Assembly (NCBI GenBank): GCA_027577415.1
Contig: JANBQS010000207.1
Location: forward strand, 1 to 26,398
From: Coemansia sp. RSA 922
Taxonomy: Eukaryota; Kickxellomycota; Kickxellomycetes; Kickxellales; Kickxellaceae
DNA: 26,398 bases
Reading direction: 5' to 3'
Position 1 is the stretch's first letter, and each line of letters starts with the position of its first letter. A model generated the notes under the pieces. It made no database searches. It was not told where the DNA came from and worked only from the letters and a program-made list of their open reading frames with translations. This document shows, in pieces, positions 8,491-15,746 of this stretch. The position numbers and the translations under genes were made by a program.

Positions 8491-9030
8491 TGTTTTGACT
8501 AGAATGTGTAATTTTTTTTTATGCCCCGCGTAGCTTCTATGGAGAAAAAAAAAAGAATAGTGGCTTTTGAAAAGAAATAATACTACATGTGTGTCCTACT
8601 TTTTGGAAATTATTGAAGGTCCAACACTCCCCGTCAGCCCTAACAGCAAGCATATGGTAAACCACACGTGTATGTCACAAATATTGTCTCCAGCCATGTT
8701 GTAATTAATGTCCGTGAATCCAATCTACGCTTGTAATGATCTCATCTCAAAAGAAGAGACAATACCTAATGCACTGACGCCACTGTACTATCTGCCTACG
8801 AACCCTTGTTGGAAAAGCAAGTAACATTGTGGCTTTTTCATGAGTGCTGTGGGAATATTACCCAGCCTTCTCTTGTTCTACATAATCCACTCTCATCCGC
8901 TACAATTAGGCGACAGATTTTGAAGCCTTTAAAAAACAACTGGCCGCCACTGTTGTTCACTTTTTCTCCATTGCTCTATATACATAAAAGTATTATTATT
9001 TTTTCTCTCTCAATAAGTATCACACTTATC
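8491..9030. promoter_or_regulatory. Divergent intergenic region with TATA element for the acyltransferase gene
   Basis: 540 nt between two divergent starts. TATATACATAAAA at 8976-8988 lies about 45-55 nt before the ATG at 9031 and is a good TATA box for the plus-strand gene. An upstream in-frame ATG exists at 8806, but the added 75 residues span the TATA and look like untranslated sequence, so I reject that start. Nothing else is recognisable. Confidence 0.5.
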
Positions 9031-10593
9031 ATGGACGAGTTTGTTAGCACTGTCGAGAACCAAGTCATTGGCTTGCACCCGCTGGATACACAGGCGGCGT
9101 TCCTCAACATTCCCTACCACTTCTTTTTTGGTAACGACGACAAAAAGGACGACTTTATGCCCAGCGATGTGATTCGCCTGTCGTTCTATCGCGCGCTCAA
9201 GCAGTTCCCCATTCTCGCCGGGTACTTGCGCCCCGAGGGCCAGGGCCAGACCAGCGTCGTGATTGATAGAGACGACCTCAATATGCCCGAATACGTAGAG
9301 TCGCTAAGCGACACGCACTATGAGACTTTGCGCGAGAGTAACTTCCACCACTCGTCGTGGCCCAAGGGCCTGACTCGCGTTGGCGCTATCACCATGGCTG
9401 CACCGGGACCAGCGGGGCGTATCAAACTGGCCAACGTACACGTTGTGCGACTGAGGGACAACAGCGGAGTCATTATATTTATCAATATTCCGCATTATGT
9501 CGTCGACGGTACGGGGTTTTTCTCCTTTGTCGAGCTCTGGGGCAAGCACTGCCTGGCCGAGCGCACTGGAGACCGGCAGTTGGCTCAGCAAACTTCACAG
9601 CTCGAGTATTGCTTTGACCGCAGTATCATCGCCCGCCACTTGCCAGTAGAGCGCAAGCCTCTGGATTCCGAGACCCTGCGTGTCTACACTGGATTCAAAC
9701 CGATTGCTGACTGGATAGCTTGGTTGTCGCCCAACACTCGCAGCCGCCTGCTAAACAAGGCCAAGTTCAACTCGGGCGTTGTCTCGCACACCTTCCGCGT
9801 CTCGCGTCAGGCCTTGGAGATGCTAAGAAAGGAAGTCAGCGAGTATGTGGCCGACAGCTCGGATGGCAAGTTGACTGACCGCTATTTGCTGGCTGCTATT
9901 CTCAGCAAGCTTATCGCCAGGGCGCATCGCAATCGCAGAGATCAAGAGAGTGTCAGCGTAGCTGGCTGGTTGTTTGGCGCTGCGTGTAGTGTAGTAGGCG
10001 CTGCGGTGGGGCTTGTCAAGTACGGAGTCCGGCTGCTGTGTTGCTCTAGCAATTGTGACAGCAGTGCCAAGCGCGACTCAAGCAAGTATCAGTCGCTAAA
10101 CTTGCTCGACGACGTACGCCATGGGCTGGGATTAGTCGACAAGCAATACATGGGCAACGGGCTTATCCCGCACAACTCGCTGTGCCCACTCGACGTGCTA
10201 GAGACGCCGATTGACCCCAGGTCTCTGGCCAAGGCTGTGGACATGGTGCGGTCAATCTACGAAAACGCTGACGCTGCGCTGGTTGCGTCGTTTGTGGACT
10301 TGCTCTCTTCCAACCCAAAGTCATTCACTCGGCCGATGATCTACATGTCTACACAGCCAGAATTACTGGTCGTCACTTGCGAGATGGAGTTCAAGCTCTA
10401 TGCCAGCGACTTTGGCAATGGCCCGCCCGAGTGGGTGTGCACAATCCCGTCGTTTGTGGCCAACTTTGTTGGACTTTTGCCCAGCCCGCCACCTAGCACT
10501 GACGTTATTGCCAACATTATATTGAAGGCGCCAGTCATGAAGCAAGTCTTGAGGGACGAGTTTTGGAGAGATTTTACTCAGATTGTCTACTAA
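9031..10593 (+). CDS. BAHD-type acyltransferase (transferase family PF02458)
   Basis: A 520-residue protein. BAHD enzymes move an acyl group from acyl-CoA to an alcohol or amine. The catalytic HxxxD is present as H155-Y-V-V-D159, followed by G. The structural DFGWG-type motif appears as DFGNG starting at D460. The N-terminal signature LSFYRALKQFPILAGYLRP (about 50-68) is typical. Substrate cannot be told. Fungal relatives include trichothecene 3-O-acetyltransferase-like enzymes. A hydrophobic segment of about 45 residues (310-354) sits between ESVS and DVRHGLG, where family members normally run straight on. It could be a retained in-frame intron (9958-10092) or a real membrane loop. Without it the protein would be a normal 475 residues. 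Convergent with the SDR gene, 42 nt apart. Confidence 0.83.
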   Translation: MDEFVSTVENQVIGLHPLDTQAAFLNIPYHFFFGNDDKKDDFMPSDVIRLSFYRALKQFPILAGYLRPEGQGQTSVVIDRDDLNMPEYVESLSDTHYETLRESNFHHSSWPKGLTRVGAITMAAPGPAGRIKLANVHVVRLRDNSGVIIFINIPHYVVDGTGFFSFVELWGKHCLAERTGDRQLAQQTSQLEYCFDRSIIARHLPVERKPLDSETLRVYTGFKPIADWIAWLSPNTRSRLLNKAKFNSGVVSHTFRVSRQALEMLRKEVSEYVADSSDGKLTDRYLLAAILSKLIARAHRNRRDQESVSVAGWLFGAACSVVGAAVGLVKYGVRLLCCSSNCDSSAKRDSSKYQSLNLLDDVRHGLGLVDKQYMGNGLIPHNSLCPLDVLETPIDPRSLAKAVDMVRSIYENADAALVASFVDLLSSNPKSFTRPMIYMSTQPELLVVTCEMEFKLYASDFGNGPPEWVCTIPSFVANFVGLLPSPPPSTDVIANIILKAPVMKQVLRDEFWRDFTQIVY

Positions 10594-10635
10594 CATGTTG
10601 GAAAAAAAATTAAATAGATCAAGAATATGTTTAGT

Positions 10636-11511
10636 CTAGTCTTTGTGCTGGAGATACTTGCTGCCGCTGGGCAGGCCACACATGGATTTGACGCGGCCTA
10701 TTGTCTGGCATAGAATAAGCATAAACATTGCGTATATATGAGCAAGCCAAAACATCCACACGGGCAAGCGGACCCAGGGACCCATCAGCATAACAGTATT
10801 GCCACCCGAGTTGCGGTCCTTGACTTGGGCAATCACGGCATCGGCCACGTCGTTGACTGAAAGAAGCGTATATGGACTCAGAGCTGGCGTATCTTTTAAC
10901 CTTTCACAATTGTTAGCCATCGGAGAGTCGACAAAGAATGGAGCCACAGCTGATATTCTTATCTGGGGCGCCAAGTACCGGCTGGCTTCAGCAAGGAAAA
11001 TCAGCCCAGTCTTTGTCGCACCATAGATCTCAAAGCCGTCGCGAGGCATCAGTCCAGCCATAGACGCAAGCTGCACTACTACGCCCTGACGACCCTGGGC
11101 CTTGAGCATCTGGACAAACACACGAGTGGCTTCGACTGGCGCGCGAAGGTTGAGGTCAATGGCCAGGGCTACATTGTCGCCTGATTCGTCTTCGTAGAGT
11201 CTGTTGTACAAGGCAATGCCAGCGTTGTTGACTAGGATGTCGATACGCTCAAATGCTTGCACGCCCTCGTCGAACATGCGCTGGATGTCAGAAAAGTTGC
11301 GCAAGTCGGCTTGTACGTACTTTGTGTTATCGGGGTCAAGTTTACGGCTAATTTCGTCACCAGAGCCATTGCTGATAATGTCGACCATCACTACTCGCGC
11401 TCCGCCGTCTAAAAGCTGCCGAGTTAACTGTCTGCCAATAGACCCCAAGGCGCCGGTGACAAGCGCAACCTTGCCTTGAATATCGTATGATTGGTCCTTT
11501 GCGAAGAGCAT
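10636..11511 (-). CDS. Classical short-chain dehydrogenase/reductase, probably NAD-dependent
   Basis: A 291-residue Rossmann-fold oxidoreductase. The cofactor motif TGALGSIG is at 19-26. An acidic residue (D44) at the end of the second strand suggests NAD(H) rather than NADP(H). NNAG is at 95-98, the catalytic Ser at 150 and the YxxxK pair at Y163/K167. The overall pattern is like 15-hydroxyprostaglandin dehydrogenase-type and RDH-type SDRs. The substrate is unknown. Near the C-terminus a hydrophobic stretch (about 245-263, WMFWLAHIYAMFMLILC) could anchor it in a membrane. The start at 11511 gives MLFAKD. An upstream in-frame Met at 11556 adds only 15 residues of AT-rich sequence and is less likely. 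Confidence 0.85.
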   Translation of the reverse strand: MLFAKDQSYDIQGKVALVTGALGSIGRQLTRQLLDGGARVVMVDIISNGSGDEISRKLDPDNTKYVQADLRNFSDIQRMFDEGVQAFERIDILVNNAGIALYNRLYEDESGDNVALAIDLNLRAPVEATRVFVQMLKAQGRQGVVVQLASMAGLMPRDGFEIYGATKTGLIFLAEASRYLAPQIRISAVAPFFVDSPMANNCERLKDTPALSPYTLLSVNDVADAVIAQVKDRNSGGNTVMLMGPWVRLPVWMFWLAHIYAMFMLILCQTIGRVKSMCGLPSGSKYLQHKD

Positions 11512-11756
11512 GCTAAAAAAAAAATAATGTTGAAAATAGTTGGTAAAGAAAAGCAAAGGAGAGAACTGGTATAAAAAAAAAGTCGTTAAAAAAACATCAT
11601 TATAGGTGGCGTGGGTATGTGAATTATATACAAACGATTACAGATAACGCCTCTTTTCCATACCTGAATTTCTTTTTTATGTCATGGGAATGCGATGATG
11701 GAAAGATACGTTGGGGGGTAGAGTGATTATCAAGATGATATATTTATGTGATTAAT

Positions 11757-12377
11757 CTAAGCGCTAAACGGATACTGAGCTTGGAATTGTTTAACGCTGG
11801 CTTGATAGTGGCTCAGCTCGTCTCTGTACTCTGCTTGAAAGAGCTCCTTGATTTCAGGCGACTCGTTGCGCCAGTGCTCAGCAATAATGCGTGAAAGGTC
11901 TGTCTGACTGGCTGCTGGATGTGCCTGTTTAGTGTCTTGCAAGTGGCGGCATCTATAGCGAATAAACGCATTGTATGGCTTTTTGGGCATACCCACTGCG
12001 CCACGACTTGCCTTTGGCCGCCGTTTGCGAATAGTGCGGCTGGTTTTCAACAAACTATGTCCCGAACACGCTGCCTGTAGCACTTGTTGTAGCGGCTGAC
12101 CTGCTTCAATCTGATTGTCGACATAGACAAGGTTGTGTCCGGGCTTATACTCTATAAAAAGTCGACCGTCGGCGGTAAACAGCTGGTGGACGGGTAATCG
12201 GTTAAGCTTGTCGGCCTGTTGGCTGTAGGTGTAGACGCTGCTATTGGCGTGACCGGCAATGCGAGATGTTGTAGCGGGCAAGCTTGACAAGTGTGAATCG
12301 TGGACAAAAGTAGGCGTACTGGCACAAACGTCGCTGCTGCTGGGACTGGGGTAGTTGAATTGGTTGTAGACAGACAT
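11757..12377 (-). CDS. MAT-type HMG-box protein 1
   Basis: A 206-residue putative transcription factor. The HMG box covers about 131-198: KPYNAFIRYRCRHLQ, then LSRIIAEHWRNESPEIKELFQAEY. This closely follows the MATA_HMG subfamily of fungal mating-type and Ste11-like proteins. A basic stretch (RKRRPK, 117-122) just before it may be a nuclear signal. Upstream, residues 48-86 form a second conserved piece (YTY, VHQ, G-R-L-F-I-E-Y-K-P-G-H, V-Y-V) that recurs in HMG protein 2. The start at 12377 is preferred because the only upstream Met (12422) adds 15 hydrophobic residues from AT-rich DNA. It lies on the same strand as HMG gene 2, with a secreted-protein gene between them. Whether this is the actual mating-type locus cannot be decided here. 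Confidence 0.85.
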   Translation of the reverse strand: MSVYNQFNYPSPSSSDVCASTPTFVHDSHLSSLPATTSRIAGHANSSVYTYSQQADKLNRLPVHQLFTADGRLFIEYKPGHNLVYVDNQIEAGQPLQQVLQAACSGHSLLKTSRTIRKRRPKASRGAVGMPKKPYNAFIRYRCRHLQDTKQAHPAASQTDLSRIIAEHWRNESPEIKELFQAEYRDELSHYQASVKQFQAQYPFSA

Positions 12378-13099
12378 GGCAATAAAGTTTGAAAAATAAA
12401 TGAATATCGCTATAAAGGACAATGCGTACTGCGCCGCAATTCCTTCTTCTATTTATGTAAGCTGCGGCCAACTCAAGCTTTCTCTCTCTATTTTTGATTG
12501 ATATAAAAGAAAACAAAAAAAGAGGATGTCATCTATGTGTGTGACACTTTTCCTCTTTCTCTCTCTCCATGTCGATCACCTATTGCATTATCCTTTCTGC
12601 TATTCGGCCTTTGACATGAATTTTTTTTGTATTTGTATCAGTTAATTGGTTTGTCAATCCTCTCCGTGTGCCAGATATGCACCATGCGGAGTGGAGCACC
12701 AGATAGTGTCAAACAAAAGAAAAGAGGGCAAGTACTCTAAGCGCCACACATTTTTAGGTTATGCCTAATCTTCCAATGCACGATGTAAATTGTTTGCCGT
12801 TAGATTAAAAAAAAGTTGGAGTAGACAAAAAAAAAAGTGTGACAAAAGCCTACTGCCCTTTTTTTTTGCGTGTGCTTGGTGCGGCTAAATGGCTACATCG
12901 TGTGGATTAAAAGCAGTAATATCGGCACTTGTGCATTTTGTGGCTAACAAAACAATCTTGAACTGAGGTAGTTTATAAATCTAGAGTTCATCATCTCTCC
13001 CCCCCACGCACATGCCAAAGGAGAAAAAAAAAATCATGATCACTTTATGAACTTTTTTTTCTTCTTGTCAACTTGCATATATATATTTTTAATTAAACT
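12378..13099. other. Intergenic region between HMG gene 1 and the secreted-protein gene
   Basis: About 720 nt, AT-rich with many A and T homopolymers and CT-repeat tracts. It contains a relic of the gene B family (12567-12596) and a TATA-like TTTATAAAT at 12972-12980, about 120 nt before the ATG of the secreted protein. No other gene is visible. Confidence 0.4.
12567..12596 (-). pseudogene. Short relic of the gene B family
   Basis: CCATGTCGAT (12567-12576) and ATTGCATTATCCTTT (12582-12596) match exactly, in the same order, the gene B segments 1139-1148 and 1159-1173, with only the spacer differing (5 versus 10 nt). Weaker similarity continues for about 10-20 nt on the right. On the left, similarity stops in a CT-repeat tract. 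Twenty-five ordered matches make chance unlikely. It has no coding capacity. Confidence 0.5.
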
Positions 13100-13558
13100 A
13101 TGAAGTTTTTTGCACTTTCAGCTCTTGCTGCGTTGTTTGTAATTGCTCATGGACTATCTATGACAGCATCTTCAGAAGATGCAGACATGTATGAACTTGA
13201 CTCTGTAGATGGATTGGAAGAAGAAAGCTATGAGGTCATTGAGCGACATGGTCGTGGCGGAGACTATGAGACTGCTACAGTAATAAGACGTAGAAGGAGG
13301 CGTAGACAGAAGAACAATAACAATTATCCTATGCCCATCCCCATGCCCTATGCTATGCCAGTGGCTATGCCAGTGGCTATGCCGGTTGCTATGCCGGTGG
13401 CTATGCCGGTTGCTTTACCACAGCCTACCATTACATATCCCAACTATCCACAACCATTCCCTGGCCCGTTTTCTCCTGTCGTAGCAACTCTACCATCAAG
13501 CCCACGTACGACAATCCCCTGTGCCACTGCGTTAACTCTTACACTAACAGTAGGATAG
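13100..13558 (+). CDS. Small secreted protein with MPVA repeats
   Basis: A 152-residue protein. It starts with a clear signal peptide (MKFFALSALAALFVIAHGLS). An acidic segment (21-48) follows, then a run of seven Arg (63-69) that could be a Kex2-type cleavage site. A Pro/Met/Tyr-rich part contains five perfect MPVA repeats (86-105), and the tail is Pro- and Thr-rich. Only one Cys is present (141). The plan of signal, acidic pro-region, basic site and repeats recalls fungal cell-wall proteins and, more loosely, peptide-pheromone precursors, but the repeats are not separated by basic sites. I do not recognise a family. A possible short in-frame intron (13504-13548) near the end would remove 15 codons without changing the stop. 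It sits between two HMG-box genes on the opposite strand. Confidence 0.7.
   Translation: MKFFALSALAALFVIAHGLSMTASSEDADMYELDSVDGLEEESYEVIERHGRGGDYETATVIRRRRRRRQKNNNNYPMPIPMPYAMPVAMPVAMPVAMPVAMPVALPQPTITYPNYPQPFPGPFSPVVATLPSSPRTTIPCATALTLTLTVG
13355..13414 (+). repeat. 12-bp coding minisatellite (five MPVA units)
   Basis: Five tandem 12-bp units of the form ATG CC[A/G] GT[G/T] GCT in the secreted-protein gene. They differ only at third codon positions and keep the frame. Confidence 0.85.
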
Positions 13559-13628
13559 ATTTAATTTTTGTTAAAGGTTTAAAACATTATATTTTTTGTT
13601 GAAATATATACTATGTGAAAAAAATTTC

Positions 13629-14305
13629 TCAATAAGAGTTTCTGTAAGAGCCCGGTTGCTGCGATTGCATCCGTGGACTGTTAGAAGTAGTTAATGATAA
13701 GCTGTTGTGACGGTGGCTAGCCTCAAGGTTTGAGGCAGCTGAGGGAGGGCCAGATACATGTGTAGGAGGATTGGAGTATGGTGAGTAAACAGGAAGATTG
13801 TCTGAAACATCCTCATCAAGATAGTCCTTAGGTATAACGGAGGACTGGTAGCGACTGAGTTTCTTTGCAATCTCGTATTGAATCATTTCATCCTTGTACT
13901 GCTGCTTGAAGCGGTCCTTTACTTCATCAGATTCAGACTTCCAAGAGTCAGCGACCATTTGAGAAATAACAGTTTGGTTAAGCTTTGGATACTGTTTTGT
14001 TAGCTCTGGTAGTTTGTGGCTCCTGTACTTGAAAAATACATTGCTGGGACGTGCAGTCTTTGCATTCTTTTCCTTTAGCTTGTTCAGCCGTGAGTTTGCC
14101 AAAGTGTGGTTCATTACTAGGCTTGGCGATGCTGAAGAAGGGATGTAAATCATGCTGTGGCCTGGAATATACTCGATGTAAACTTTGCCGTTGGAGCCTA
14201 CGATTTGGTGCAGGCTTTGTTCTACAGTGTCACCGTTGTTGTTGTAGCGGTAGATTTGACAACCAGACTCTTGAATTATTTGGGACGAGTACGTAGAGCT
14301 CTGTG

Positions 14306-14350
<45 letters not shown>

Positions 14351-14672
14351 TGGGCAGATGCTGTGGCATAGAAAGAGGTGGTGGTGGAGCTTGCTGGTAC
14401 CTCGGTGGGTGGTTGTAAGAGTGTGGTTGCTGGAGATGAGTGACACCAAGTGGGGAAGGTTGCTGCTGCTGTTGGTTGTGACGCAGGCTCCTGTAGTGGC
14501 GGTCAGGAGAGACGTGCTGGCTGTTTGGGTGCTTGGAGTAAGGGCTGTAGTGGGGAGACCTAGGAGCAACACGTTGTTGCATTGGAGGAGTTGGCATATT
14601 ATGATCAAGAGGCGAAATAGACTGTGGCACACCGTGTGTATAATTGGCAAAAGTAGCAGGCATACTATCCAT
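13629..14672 (-). CDS. MAT-type HMG-box protein 2 with polyglutamine tract
   Basis: A 347-residue putative transcription factor. The N-terminal 135 residues are low-complexity, rich in Gln, Pro, His and Ser, including 14 consecutive Gln (109-122). Residues 140-177 repeat the extra module of HMG protein 1 (YRY, LHQ, G-K-V-Y-I-E-Y-I-P-G-H, I-Y-I). The HMG box covers about 207-272 (ARPSNVFFKYRSHKLPELTK, VISQMVADSWKSESDEVKDRF). The C-terminal 75 residues are Ser/Pro/Asn-rich. It is a paralogue of the neighbouring HMG protein 1 with longer tails, and probably arose by tandem duplication. MAT-like or Ste11-like roles in mating are the family precedent. There is no direct evidence here. The start at 14672 is the first Met in the frame after a purine-rich leader. 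Confidence 0.85.
14308..14349 (-). repeat. CAG/CTG trinucleotide tract (14 units)
   Basis: Fourteen uninterrupted TGC triplets on the plus strand read as CAG on the minus strand and encode Gln 109-122 of HMG protein 2. A pure tract suggests recent expansion and possible length variation between strains. Confidence 0.95.
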
Positions 14673-15172
14673 TTAGAAAGAGAGAGAGAAAGACAACTAT
14701 AGTAGTGGGTGTAGAAAAAGTGAGAAGAATGTTGTTAAGAATAATAATAATAAAAAAGGGATAAACGGAAGTGGGCGAAGGAGGAATTGTTATATAGCAG
14801 AAAATTTTTCTTCAGAGAATGGGAGGTGTTGGAAAACGAGCTATAGCTCAAGAAAGCAGAAAGCGAGACTTTTGGCGTTTTGGTAAAAGAAAAGAAAAAG
14901 TGGAATAAAAAGGAGATTCTTTCTAGTACAAATGGAGGGGAGAAGAAAAAAAAATGGGCATGGACGTTCAACAATTGTAGAGACAAAGGGGGAAAAAATG
15001 TAAAGTGATTCTTTGAAATAAAGAAAAAAAATGTATTGTAGACTTTACGGGTTTGTAGAGAATGGTAAAAAGGGGGTGTTCTTTGAAGAGAATAAATTGG
15101 AGGTGAAAGAGGTTTGAAAAAAAAAGGAAAGTGGATGTATTTGGGCAAGGCAAGGATTGTTGGATGTTCTTT
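14673..15172. other. Purine-rich leader region upstream of HMG gene 2
   Basis: About 500 nt strongly rich in A and G on the plus strand. It has no recognisable gene. Minus-strand frames here are long only because the composition lacks stops, and they encode Phe/Ser/Leu-rich low-complexity sequence. Weak echoes of the repeat unit of 15173-15540 are visible near 14926 and 15050. Confidence 0.4.
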
Positions 15173-15540
15173 CGTACAAGGGAGACTCGATGTGGTTTTC
15201 AAAGCACATTTAAAAAAGGATTCTTTTCTTTTCTTTTTGTGAGGAGAAACGACAAGGTCTCCTTTGGTACGAGCAAGTGCAAGAAATATTTTTTGTTTCG
15301 TACAAGGGAGACAGTAGTTTTTAAAGGATATTTAAAAGGATTCTCCAAAGAGCATTTTTCCCTCTTTTGAGGAGAAACGACAAGGTCTCCTTTGGTACGT
15401 GCAAGCACAGGATGTATTTTTTGTTTCGTACAAGGAAGACTCGATGTAGTTTTCAAAGCCCATTCAAAAAAGGATTCTTTCCATTTATTTTTTGAGAAGA
15501 AAAGACATGGTCTCCTTTGGTACGAGCAAGCGCAGGATAA
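15173..15540. repeat. Tandem repeat of three 126-128-bp units with hairpin arms
   Basis: Units start at 15173, 15299 and 15427, each with CGTACAAGGGAGAC or a one-base variant. Each carries GTCTCCTTTGGTACG about 70 nt later (15257-15271, 15385-15399, 15510-15524). These two motifs are nearly perfect inverted complements, so each unit can fold. The right arm of one unit also faces the left arm of the next across only 27 nt. The array ends about 200 nt before PUF6. The remaining 15541-15746 holds T-rich promoter-like sequence. Confidence 0.75.
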
Positions 15541-15746
15541 TTTCTTATTGGATAATTCTTACTGTACGCAGTCATCATTGCACAAGATGGCTAATCACAA
15601 TCAACAGTAATCAAATACTTTTTTCCTTTACTTTTTTTTTTTTTTCCGTATGCGTGGTTCTCAAAAAGATTTTGAAATTGCTCTTGTCTTTCCTTTGTTT
15701 AAATATATACACTTTTTTGTTTTGTTTCATTAGTGATTAGCTAGCG

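Noticed and set aside
8806..9030. N-terminal extension of the acyltransferase from an upstream ATG
   Set aside because: It would cover the TATA element at 8976-8988 and add AT-rich sequence not seen in BAHD proteins.
9031..11511. Acyltransferase plus SDR as a secondary-metabolite cluster
   Set aside because: Only two tailoring-type genes, convergent, with no synthase, transporter or pathway regulator of the usual kinds nearby.
14735..15456. Minus-strand frames sharing the start MKTTSSLPCTK
   Set aside because: The shared start is the tandem repeat unit read in two copies. The rest is low-complexity Phe/Ser/Lys sequence from a purine-rich tract.
15173..15540. CRISPR-like array
   Set aside because: The units are 126-128 bp and similar over their whole length. 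There are no short constant repeats with unique spacers, and the context is fungal.
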